64,000 bases of DNA, taken from positions 68,506 to 132,505 of the forward strand of contig DASTWZ010000010.1 in assembly GCA_035765635.1 (NCBI GenBank). Direction: 5' to 3'. How positions within the stretch are numbered: the first letter of the stretch is position 1; every line of letters begins with the position of its first letter. Shown here piece after piece: positions 35,493 through 43,233 of this stretch. The stretch is from EW11 sp035765635 (lineage in GTDB: Bacteria; Verrucomicrobiota; Verrucomicrobiia; Opitutales; Opitutaceae). The translations under genes were made by a program, and so were the position numbers. Under the pieces are notes generated by a model, which ran no database searches, had not been told where the DNA came from, and was given only the letters and a program-made list of their open reading frames with translations.

Positions 35493-36976
35493 ACGACACA
35501 GGCGCTCCATTTTCCCCCGACCCCGCCCTCACCCAGGCGCCGTTCTCGCAGGGCACTCGGCAGAAGGGCGCGTATTCACGGCGGCCTTACGATGTGCTGG
35601 GGCTCACTTGGATTCATGGGTCGCTGCATGCGGCGATCTTTCGTCGGCAAACGCTGAAGCGCTCCTGGCAGTATCCGACGCCCGTGCGCACGCTCGAGGA
35701 ATTCGAGGCCGCGCTCGATGAGGCGATCGTCACGCTGCGCTTCGGGGGCACCGAAGTTTTCCTCATCCTCGAGCACGATCGTTTCGTTCACCAATCCGAA
35801 CAAGCTCCTGCATTTTCCGACGCTGCGGCTCGCGCCTATCTTCGCGGCCGCGTCGAACTTTTCGAAAAAGCAAACGGGCCGGCGCTCTGGATCAGCCAGC
35901 GCACCACTTCGACGCGGAAGGAGGCCAGCTTTCTCCTCCACCTTCTTCCGTCGGAATTCTACGGCCGCATCAACGGCATGCTGCTCGCGCGCCGTCTGGA
36001 TCTCACTCGCATTCTGCCGGTGGTCGTTCCGCTGCAGCTCGCGCTCGATTCTCTCGGCCTCGAAAAAGACACGCCAGTCCTCATCGCCGCGGACACAGGT
36101 GACGCGACGACCGTGATGGTAGCTCGCGCGAACGGCGAATTGCTCTTCTCGCGCACCATGCTCGCGCGTTGGGACGCCGACCCCGCGCGGATCGGCGTCG
36201 AAGTGAATCGCTCCGTGCTCTACGCAAAGCAGCAATTCGGCACGATCGTCGAAAAACTCTGGCTCCTCGGCTCCGCCGGCGAAAACGCGCGCAACGAAGT
36301 CCAGTCGCGCGTCGGCGCCGGCAAACAAGTCTCCATCCAAAATTCGACCTCCGTCGACTGGATGCAGGCCATCGCAAAACTCTCCGCCCGCCATCCGATC
36401 AACCTCGTCGCGGGCTACCTCGGCCGAAAGCGACGCCAACAATTTCTCCGCCGCATCGCGATCGCCGCATGCTGGCTGACCATCTCTCTCCTCAGCCTTG
36501 ACACCTGGACTCGCCTCGCGGAAACGCGCGAAGAGCGCAGCCATCTCGTAGAGCTCAGAAAAAGCGAGGCAAGTCTGCGCGAGCAGCGCGACCGTCTCAC
36601 GCTGCGCAACGAAAGCGCTCAGCGCCTGCGCCGGCTGATCAAGGAAGCTGCCGATGACCGCGTCGCTCCCTTCACGATCAAACTTCTTCCTTACCTCGCC
36701 AGCGTGATTCCCGCCGACGCGCAGCTCTTGGAGTTCAATTCCAGATGGGACGAAGCGACGGGCAAATGGTCGTTCCACGTCGAAGGCCAAATCGAAGGTG
36801 ACGAAGACACGAACCGCGAGGCGATGGACAATGTCCTTCGTCAACTGGCGCGCGGCCCGCTGCGCGTGCACATGAGCGAGAACTCCGCGAGTTTCGTCGG
36901 CTCGACAAATTTTGGCAACGAAGGTGGCCGCGCCACGCAGCGCTTTGCTTGGGAGGGCACGCTGTTTGAAAACTAA
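35489..36976 (+). CDS. PilM-PilN-like fusion (GspL-type) assembly protein
   Basis: A 495-residue protein. Residues about 25-310 resemble the actin-like cytoplasmic PilM/GspL fold (YDVLGLTWIHGSLHAAIF; VLIAADTGDATTVMVARANGE as the second phosphate-type loop; IGVEVNRSVLYAKQQFG). One transmembrane helix follows at about 322-341 (IAIAACWLTISLLSL), then a coiled coil and a small PilN-like ferredoxin-type domain (LLPYLASVIPADAQLLEFNS; KWSFHVEGQIEG). So the PilM and PilN functions sit on one chain, as in GspL. The ATG overlaps the pilin stop as ATGA. Its place in an M-N-O-P-Q gene order supports the call; sequence similarity alone is weak. Confidence 0.75.
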   Translation: MNDTGAPFSPDPALTQAPFSQGTRQKGAYSRRPYDVLGLTWIHGSLHAAIFRRQTLKRSWQYPTPVRTLEEFEAALDEAIVTLRFGGTEVFLILEHDRFVHQSEQAPAFSDAAARAYLRGRVELFEKANGPALWISQRTTSTRKEASFLLHLLPSEFYGRINGMLLARRLDLTRILPVVVPLQLALDSLGLEKDTPVLIAADTGDATTVMVARANGELLFSRTMLARWDADPARIGVEVNRSVLYAKQQFGTIVEKLWLLGSAGENARNEVQSRVGAGKQVSIQNSTSVDWMQAIAKLSARHPINLVAGYLGRKRRQQFLRRIAIAACWLTISLLSLDTWTRLAETREERSHLVELRKSEASLREQRDRLTLRNESAQRLRRLIKEAADDRVAPFTIKLLPYLASVIPADAQLLEFNSRWDEATGKWSFHVEGQIEGDEDTNREAMDNVLRQLARGPLRVHMSENSASFVGSTNFGNEGGRATQRFAWEGTLFEN

Positions 36977-37610
36977 GCTCCATTCTTACCTGCACGTCTG
37001 CTGGTACGTGCTAACGGAAGTGCCCGGCTGGCCCGACGCGCCGCGCCGCGCCCGCTTCCTGCGCGCGATGCCGATCGTGCTGCCGCTTGTCCTCATCGCC
37101 CTCGCGATCGGCTGGCGAATTTTCGTGTATTCGCCGGATCGATACAAAATCGACGAAGCGCTTCGTCCGCTGCTGAAGCTCGAGCGCCAGGTCTCCGATC
37201 TTGAAATCGTGAACTCGGATCAGCAGGTCGCGCAACTGAACGAACAAGCTGTCGCCGCCTCGCGCCTCCTGATCGAGAGCCCCGAAGCCGTGCCCCCCAT
37301 GCTCAAGGAATTGAAGTCGCGGGCCCGCAACGCCGGGTGGGACGCGACGTTCCAGCGTCCCGAAGCAGGCGAAACCCCCACGGATTCCGAGGCTGCCGTT
37401 TCCTTCATCACCGTGCGCGGACGCCTTCGCCCGCTGGCCGTGAACGCCGATCCATTTGCTTCGCTAGTGACTCTCCTCGAGCAGGTTTCCCTCGGGGAAA
37501 AGCGGATTGACCTTACCCGAGTGGCAATTCGTGCCGATGACACCCGTTGGCAAGCCGTGGAGCTCTCCCTGCGCTTCGCCTACCCAGCAGCACATGCGAA
37601 AACTCCTTAA
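36966..37610 (+). CDS. PilO/GspM-like inner-membrane assembly protein
   Basis: About 214 residues from a TTG at 36966 that overlaps the end of the previous gene; an ATG at 36912 lies in the same frame but deep in the preceding gene. One transmembrane helix (IVLPLVLIALAIGWRIFVY) is followed by a coiled coil (ALRPLLKLERQVSDLEIVNS) and a small alpha/beta domain, the usual PilO/GspM plan. No strong family motif exists, so the call rests on topology and position between the PilM-PilN-like and PilP-like genes. Confidence 0.65.
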   Translation: MKTKLHSYLHVCWYVLTEVPGWPDAPRRARFLRAMPIVLPLVLIALAIGWRIFVYSPDRYKIDEALRPLLKLERQVSDLEIVNSDQQVAQLNEQAVAASRLLIESPEAVPPMLKELKSRARNAGWDATFQRPEAGETPTDSEAAVSFITVRGRLRPLAVNADPFASLVTLLEQVSLGEKRIDLTRVAIRADDTRWQAVELSLRFAYPAAHAKTP

Positions 37611-38136
37611 CAAGCCGTGGTTCGTCGCCGCTCTCGCTCTTGGCGCGGTCGGCCTCGTCGCGCATTCGATCATGTCGCAAATGCCGGGTTCGCGAGTGCA
37701 GATCGTCACGCCCGAAAGCGATGGAACGATCGCCGACCCCGCAGCCGGAGATGTCGCAGCCGGATCCGCCGGCAATCCCGAGTCGTTTCGCGCCGTCCTG
37801 AAGGAAATCTCGTCACTTTCGACCGCGCGAAATCCCTTTCTCGCACGCGCCAAGCCCGCCCTCGCCGCTGCGGACAAAGCGCAGCAGCCCGACGAAACCG
37901 ATTCGGTCAACGTAGGGGCTGTCTGGATACAAGCCGGCATCGCGTACGTGCTGGCCAATGGACATATTCACCGCGCGGGCGACCAGCTCGGCCGGCTCAC
38001 CATCGAAGCCGTGACCCACGACGGCATTTGGCTGACGCACTGGAAGGGCCGCGACTTCGTCAATGTTGGCTCAGCTTTCACGTTAATCACTTCCGCAAAA
38101 CAGGCGGCCGCGCTCGCAGGTTCGAGTGAAGGATAA
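37594..38136 (+). CDS. PilP/GspC-like periplasmic connector protein
   Basis: A 180-residue protein with an N-terminal signal anchor (KPWFVAALALGAVGLVAHSI), a disordered acidic/Ala-rich linker, and a C-terminal homology-region-like beta domain (VGAVWIQAGIAYVLANGHIHRAGDQLGRLTIEAVTHDGIWLTHWKGRDF) of the kind GspC and PilP use to contact the secretin. I start at MRKLLNKPWF; it overlaps the preceding gene by 17 nt and ends 13 bp before the secretin gene. Confidence 0.7.
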   Translation: MRKLLNKPWFVAALALGAVGLVAHSIMSQMPGSRVQIVTPESDGTIADPAAGDVAAGSAGNPESFRAVLKEISSLSTARNPFLARAKPALAAADKAQQPDETDSVNVGAVWIQAGIAYVLANGHIHRAGDQLGRLTIEAVTHDGIWLTHWKGRDFVNVGSAFTLITSAKQAAALAGSSEG

Positions 38137-38149
38137 TTGCCCGAACGCC

Positions 38150-39709
38150 ATGAAACGCCCCCTGCTGTTCTTCGTCTGTATTCAAGCCGCCACTACGCTG
38201 GCTCCGGTGCTCCGCGCCCAGGATGTCGTTCCGCCGTCCACGGCCGCGGCTTCATCCGCACCCACGGCCGCGGCGCAGCCATCGCCAACAACAGGCGCGA
38301 CCGAGCACAAGGAAGTCGTCACGACCGCGGCAAACGTTGCGCCGAAAACCGCGTTCAGCTTCCACGCCGAGGGCATTCCGATCAAACAGGCTCTCGCTCT
38401 TTTCGCGCGGGCCAATGGGCTGAACATCGTTCCCGATCTCGATATCGAAGGCGAAGTCACGGTCGATTTCACCGACCTGCCTCTCGATCTCGCGATGGAC
38501 GCGCTGCTCGAGGCCAATGGCTACTATTTCACGCAGGAGGGGCGCCTCATCCGTATCCACAATCGTGAGACACGGCTCTTCCAGATCGATTACATCCACA
38601 CCACGCGCGCCGGTACCGGCTCCAATGCGGTCCAGATCAGTTCCGGCGGCGGCGGTTCCGGATCTTCCGGCGGCGCTTCGGGAGGTTCCGGCGGCGGCGC
38701 AGGCGGCTCGAACGAAGGTTCGACCATGACGGTGACGAACACCGCGACCATCAATTTCTGGGGCGACCTCGGTGAGCAGTTGAAGACGCTCATTTCCGAA
38801 AAAGGCAGTTTCACGATCAACGGATTGGCCGGCACCGTCATGGTCCGAGACAATCACCGCAACGTCGAGAGCATCGGCCGCTTCCTCGCGTCGGTGACCG
38901 CCAACGTGGTTCGCCAAGTCGATCTCGAAGTCGAGATCTACGAAGTCGCCCTGAGCGACTCGACGCAGCTCGGCATCAATTGGCAGCGCGTCGAGGACTC
39001 GCTCGACAGCACGGTGAGCACGATCCCCGGCCAGCTCGGTTTGCCCGGCAATGCAGGTTTGATCGTACAGAATCCGATCTTCGGCAACCCGCCGGGCGGT
39101 CCCGGCGTCCGCATCGCGCTCTCGCGCAACAACACCTCTGTCGTGGTCGACGCACTGCGCCAGCAGGGCAACCTGAAGGTTGTATCCAAACCGCGACTAC
39201 GCACGTTGAACAATCAACCGGCCGTCGTCCGCGTCGGTCAGGACATTCCCGTTTTCACCCGCCAAGTCACACAATCGCCCGGCACCCCACCGGTCATCAC
39301 CGTCACCGAATCGATTCAGACGATCACCGTCGGCACCGTGCTTTCGATCACCCCGCAAATCTCCGCCGAAGGCCTCGTTACTCTCGACATAACGCCTGCG
39401 GTGAGCCGCCTCGTTCGCACGGAGACCTCAGCGAGCGGTGACACCACGGCACCGGTAATTGATATCCGCCAAGCATCCTCGATCGTGCGTTTGCACGACG
39501 GCGACACGGTGGTGATGGGCGGACTCGTCCAAGACGGCAGCACGACGACGAGACGCAAGATCCCGCTTCTCGGAGATGTGCCGGTACTTGGGAAACTCTT
39601 TACCGGCAAATACGACACGTCGGACCGGACCGAGCTGATATTCTTTTTGACCCCGCGGATCATCCACGACGAAGCGGGCGCAAAACCCCTCAAGACGGCC
39701 GTGAAGTAG
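38150..39709 (+). CDS. Secretin (PilQ/GspD family)
   Basis: A 519-residue outer-membrane channel subunit with a signal peptide (MKRPLLFFVCIQAATTLAPVLRA). An STN-like domain follows (FHAEGIPIKQALALFARANGLNIVPD), then an N1-type domain interrupted by a Gly/Ser-rich linker at about residues 163-191, and the secretin core (QVDLEVEIYEVALSDSTQLG, VVSKPRLRTLNNQPAVVRVG, TVLSITPQISAEGLVTLDI, SIVRLHDGDTVVMGGLVQDG, PLLGDVPVLGKLF and ELIFFLTPRII). It ends the structural part of the cluster and would form the exit pore for the pilus or secreted substrate. Confidence 0.95.
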   Translation: MKRPLLFFVCIQAATTLAPVLRAQDVVPPSTAAASSAPTAAAQPSPTTGATEHKEVVTTAANVAPKTAFSFHAEGIPIKQALALFARANGLNIVPDLDIEGEVTVDFTDLPLDLAMDALLEANGYYFTQEGRLIRIHNRETRLFQIDYIHTTRAGTGSNAVQISSGGGGSGSSGGASGGSGGGAGGSNEGSTMTVTNTATINFWGDLGEQLKTLISEKGSFTINGLAGTVMVRDNHRNVESIGRFLASVTANVVRQVDLEVEIYEVALSDSTQLGINWQRVEDSLDSTVSTIPGQLGLPGNAGLIVQNPIFGNPPGGPGVRIALSRNNTSVVVDALRQQGNLKVVSKPRLRTLNNQPAVVRVGQDIPVFTRQVTQSPGTPPVITVTESIQTITVGTVLSITPQISAEGLVTLDITPAVSRLVRTETSASGDTTAPVIDIRQASSIVRLHDGDTVVMGGLVQDGSTTTRRKIPLLGDVPVLGKLFTGKYDTSDRTELIFFLTPRIIHDEAGAKPLKTAVK

Positions 39710-39746
39710 CCGATATAGGGGGTCATCACCACACGCCCCCGGTTCC

Positions 39747-40670
39747 ATGATCTACCAGACGGTAAAAGTTCTCATCGTGGAAGACATGCTCATGATCGCG
39801 AAGATCACGGAGCAAATGTTGAAGAAGGCGCCGGGCAGCCGCTACGAAGCGACGCACAAGGCCCGATTGAGTGACGCGCTGGTCGCGCTGCAATCGGAAG
39901 ATTTCGATATCATTTTGCTGGATCTGAATCTTCCGGACAGCCGCGAACTCGAAACGCTCACCCGCGTCGTCGAACTCACGCCGGAAGTGCCGATTATCGT
40001 TCTCACGGCGAACAACAGCGACGAGATGGGACTTCGCGGCGTGCAACTCGGCGCCCAGGATTTTCTGCTCAAAGGCGATTTCAATTACCTCACGCTCGAT
40101 CGTGCGATCATCTACGCGATCGAACGCCATCGCCTGCAGCGCACGATTCGCCAACTCGCGGTGCTCGACGAGCTGACCGGTCTCTACAATCGCCGCGGCT
40201 TCAATACGCTGAATCCCGATGTGCTACAGCGCGTGAAGAATTCCGAGCTGCGCGGCTACCTCTGCTATTTCGACCTGGATCGTTTCAAGCACATCAACGA
40301 CGAGCTCGGTCATGCGAAGGGCGATGAGGCGCTGAAGGAATTTGCCGCCAACGTCCGCAGCGTTTTTCGCAAGGACACTCTCCTCTCGCGACTCGGCGGG
40401 GATGAATTCGTCGCAATGGGAATCGAGACGAATCCCGGCCAGGTCGAGCAATCGCTTCAATCACTAGAAATCATCTTGTCGGTCCGCAACGCGCGTGAAG
40501 ATTCCACCTTCGCCCTCGAGTCGAGCTCGGGCGTGAGCTACTGGGATCGCAACTCTTCGGCCACGATCGAAGACCTCAGCGCGCAAGCCGACGCCGCGCT
40601 TTACCGTCACAAGGAGAGTCGCAAACGCGCCCGGGTCCACGCCGGTCTGCAAATTCAGGACAGCCGATGA
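39747..40670 (+). CDS. Response regulator with GGDEF (diguanylate cyclase) domain
   Basis: A 307-residue signalling protein. The receiver domain (1-125) has E12-D13, phospho-acceptor D59 in LLDLNLP, Thr in VLTAN and Lys in LLKGD. The GGDEF domain has DELTGLYNRRGF, FDLDRFKHINDELGHAKGDEAL and an intact GGDEF at residues 217-221, so it should make cyclic di-GMP when phosphorylated. The inhibitory RxxD site five residues upstream is not present (RKDT instead), so product inhibition may be weak. It follows the secretin by 37 bp, and its stop overlaps the HD-GYP start as ATGA. Confidence 0.93.
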   Translation: MIYQTVKVLIVEDMLMIAKITEQMLKKAPGSRYEATHKARLSDALVALQSEDFDIILLDLNLPDSRELETLTRVVELTPEVPIIVLTANNSDEMGLRGVQLGAQDFLLKGDFNYLTLDRAIIYAIERHRLQRTIRQLAVLDELTGLYNRRGFNTLNPDVLQRVKNSELRGYLCYFDLDRFKHINDELGHAKGDEALKEFAANVRSVFRKDTLLSRLGGDEFVAMGIETNPGQVEQSLQSLEIILSVRNAREDSTFALESSSGVSYWDRNSSATIEDLSAQADAALYRHKESRKRARVHAGLQIQDSR

Positions 40671-41263
40671 ACAACATCGGCTCATCTGATCCCGGAGTTG
40701 AAATGGCGGTGCGCCTGCGCCGCGCCTGCGAGGCGCACGACACCACAATCAGTTCGCATCTCGATCGTGTCGCGCACTACGCCTGCGAAATCGCGCGTCT
40801 GCTCGGGCTGCCCGAGCGTCAAATTCTGGAGCTGCACCACGCCACTCCTCTCCACGACATGGGCAAGATCGGCATTCCGATCGAGGTGTTGAACAAGCCC
40901 GGCCGCCTCACGCGCGAGGAAATGGAAATCGTGAAGTCCCACACTGTATTGGGTCACCGGATACTGGACGGCAGCGAATTTTCCGTGATCCAGTGCGCTG
41001 CCCGCATCGCGCTTTGTCATCATGAAAGCTGGGATGGCTCGGGCTATCCTCAAGGCCTGCGGGGAAAGAATATTCCTCTCGATGCGCGCATCGTCGCCGT
41101 GGCGGACGTCTATGACGCACTCATGTCCCAGCGTTCCTACAAACCCGCGTGGGAGGAAGAAGTCGTGATCGACGAAATGCGTGCTCTCCGCGAACGGAAA
41201 TTCGATCCGGAGATACTGGACCTTTTCCTGGGAAAACTCTCCGCGATCGCGATCCCGGCCTGA
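40667..41263 (+). CDS. HD-GYP domain protein (probable cyclic di-GMP phosphodiesterase)
   Basis: A 198-residue stand-alone HD-GYP protein. It has H31 in SSHLDRVAHY, the H63-D64 pair in PLHDMGKIGIP, KSHTVLGHRIL, ALCHHESWDGSGYPQGL (the GYP signature), and VADVYDALMSQRSYKPAW. All metal ligands look present, so it should break down cyclic di-GMP. Translation is coupled to the upstream GGDEF regulator, giving a paired synthase and hydrolase right after the pilus genes. Its stop lies 1 bp from the convergent trpF stop. Confidence 0.93.
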   Translation: MNNIGSSDPGVEMAVRLRRACEAHDTTISSHLDRVAHYACEIARLLGLPERQILELHHATPLHDMGKIGIPIEVLNKPGRLTREEMEIVKSHTVLGHRILDGSEFSVIQCAARIALCHHESWDGSGYPQGLRGKNIPLDARIVAVADVYDALMSQRSYKPAWEEEVVIDEMRALRERKFDPEILDLFLGKLSAIAIPA

Positions 41264-41264
41264 G

Positions 41265-41942
41265 TTATCCCTCGTAAGCCGGGTTGCTCTTCTTCGTCGC
41301 GTTGTGCAGCGCCAGGACGAAGGCCTTCATCTTCGCGTGATCCTTGACGCCCGGCGAAGCCTCGATGCCGCTGTTGACATCGACGAAATTCGCACCGGTC
41401 GCAGCGATGGCCGCTCCGATATTTTCCGGGTTCAATCCGCCCGCGAGAATCCACGTCGGTCGCGTATATTTTTCCTTCAACAGGACAAATTCGCCCCAAT
41501 CACTGGTCTGACCCGTGCCGCCAAACACGCCCGGGTTGTAGGAGTCGTAGAGGATCGTCGAGGCTAGAGGGAAAAACGCCGGATCGACCGGCACGCCGGG
41601 AGGGACCCGCGGCGCAAACCAGACTTTGTCGTTGGGAATCGCGTCGGACCAGAGCGCGATCTGGAAAAACGGCGTATCGATCGGAAAATGCAGCTGCACG
41701 TAATCGAAGCCCGCCTCGATGAGCATCGGCAGATCTTCGACGTTTGGCTCGACGACGACGGCGACCTTTTTGCGCGTTTCAGGGAGCCGCGAGCGCATCG
41801 CCTTGAACGCCTCGAGCTGAAGGTAGCGCGGCGACTTCGGATACAGGATGAACCCCAGATAGTCGGCGCCGCACGCGTCAGCGGCTTCCGCATCGACCAA
41901 TGACGTGAGACCGCAAATCTTGAATCGGGTACCGTTGATCAT
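41265..41942 (-). CDS. trpF: Phosphoribosylanthranilate isomerase TrpF
   Basis: TrpF catalyses the third step of tryptophan synthesis. The 225-residue TIM barrel has the active-site Cys in FKICGLTSLVDAEAA, VDVNSGIEASPGVKD near the end with the catalytic Asp and phosphate site, and LAGGLNPENIGAAI. The loop STILYDSYNPGVFGGTGQTSDW is a slight variant of the usual LLD-GGTG-FDW motif. No other trp gene is nearby. The gene ends 1 bp from the convergent HD-GYP gene. Confidence 0.94.
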   Translation of the reverse strand: MINGTRFKICGLTSLVDAEAADACGADYLGFILYPKSPRYLQLEAFKAMRSRLPETRKKVAVVVEPNVEDLPMLIEAGFDYVQLHFPIDTPFFQIALWSDAIPNDKVWFAPRVPPGVPVDPAFFPLASTILYDSYNPGVFGGTGQTSDWGEFVLLKEKYTRPTWILAGGLNPENIGAAIAATGANFVDVNSGIEASPGVKDHAKMKAFVLALHNATKKSNPAYEG

Positions 41943-41985
41943 CCAGGGGTGTTTTCCGTCAGTACGAAGAACGCAGCGTGTTTCG

Positions 41986-43080
41986 TCAAAAGGAGTTTAC
42001 AGACTTTATCACGTGTTCGACCTGCTCGTCCGTCAGCTCCGGAAAGATCGGCAAACTCACACACGTGGCGCAGGCTTTCTCGGCAATTGGCAGGGAACCT
42101 GGCTGGAGACCGGCGTCGGCGTAGCATTTTTGCAGATGCAACGGAACGGGATAAATCAGGTCGGTGCCGACGTCGTGCTTCTGCAGATGCTCGCGTAGCG
42201 CATCCCGGCGCGGATGGCGCACGGTGAATTGGTGAAACACCGATTGGCCATAGTCCGGCTGCTCGGGCAAAACCAAGTCGGCGAGATGCAGCTGCTGCAA
42301 ATAGCGTTTGGCAATCTGCTGACGCCGCGCGTTCCAGCCAGCGAGATGAGGGAGTTTGACGTTCAGCACCGCGCCTTGAAATCCATCCATGCGGAAGTTC
42401 CCGCCGACGATATCATGATAATAGCGACGATCGGAACCGTGAACGCGGATGTGTCGTGCTTTTGTGAATACAGCGTCGTCTTTCGCGACAAGCGCTCCGC
42501 CCTCGCCGCAGCCGCCGAGATTTTTTGTCGGATAGAAACTGAACGTTCCGACTTCACCAAACGTGCCGACGGGTTGACCGCGATATTTTGCGCCGACAGC
42601 CTGCGCGCAGTCTTCGATCACAAACAAATTGTGCCGGCGTGCGACCGCCATGATTTCATCCATGCGCGCCGGTTGGCCGAAGAGATGGACGACGATCAGG
42701 CCACGCGTGCGCGGCGTGATCGCGGCTTCGAGCTTGGCGGGATCGAGATTGAACGTGCCCTCCTCGATATCGACGAAACGCGGCGTGGCGCCGACATAGC
42801 TGATGCCCCAGGCCGAGGAGATGAAGGTGAAAGGAGGAACGATCACTTCATCGCCCGGCTTGAAGCCCGCGATCATGCAGGCGATGTGAAGCGGAGACGT
42901 GCCGCTGTTCAGAGCCAGCGCGCGCGGATAGCCCAGCGTGGCCGAGAAATTCTTTTCGAAGTCCTCGACGTCTTTTCCCAGGCAAAACCGATTCGCGTCG
43001 TAGGTCGCGGTCAGCGCCGCGAGAGCCTGCTCGCGGATGGCTTTGTGTTGGAGCGATAGATCAAGAAAAGGAACGCGCAT
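41986..43080 (-). CDS. DegT/DnrJ/EryC1/StrS-family sugar aminotransferase
   Basis: A 364-residue PLP enzyme that aminates nucleotide-linked keto-sugars for surface glycans or lipid modification. Family motifs: LNSGTSPLHIA, GDEVIVPPFTFISSAWGISYVG, VHLFGQPARMDEI, FVIEDCAQAVGAKY, and the PLP lysine in FSFYPTKNLGGCGEGGAL. The C-terminal DLIYPVPLHLQKCYAD is also typical. No other sugar-nucleotide genes are adjacent, so the final product is unknown. Confidence 0.94.
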   Translation of the reverse strand: MRVPFLDLSLQHKAIREQALAALTATYDANRFCLGKDVEDFEKNFSATLGYPRALALNSGTSPLHIACMIAGFKPGDEVIVPPFTFISSAWGISYVGATPRFVDIEEGTFNLDPAKLEAAITPRTRGLIVVHLFGQPARMDEIMAVARRHNLFVIEDCAQAVGAKYRGQPVGTFGEVGTFSFYPTKNLGGCGEGGALVAKDDAVFTKARHIRVHGSDRRYYHDIVGGNFRMDGFQGAVLNVKLPHLAGWNARRQQIAKRYLQQLHLADLVLPEQPDYGQSVFHQFTVRHPRRDALREHLQKHDVGTDLIYPVPLHLQKCYADAGLQPGSLPIAEKACATCVSLPIFPELTDEQVEHVIKSVNSF

Positions 43081-43233
43081 GACGGTGACTCAGGAGAGAC
43101 GTTAGAATTGAAATTGAATGATCGAGGAAAAACAGCGATTGGGACTGCTCTGCGATGGTTGGCCTGACCTTACAATCGAACTACGATTCTTAAGATCGAG
43201 GCAGTGGCGTTGGAATTATCGCGCGTGGATGCC

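Noticed and set aside
35576..36871. 431-codon minus-strand frame
   Set aside because: Antisense to the PilM-PilN-like gene, whose start and stop overlap neighbouring genes in operon style.
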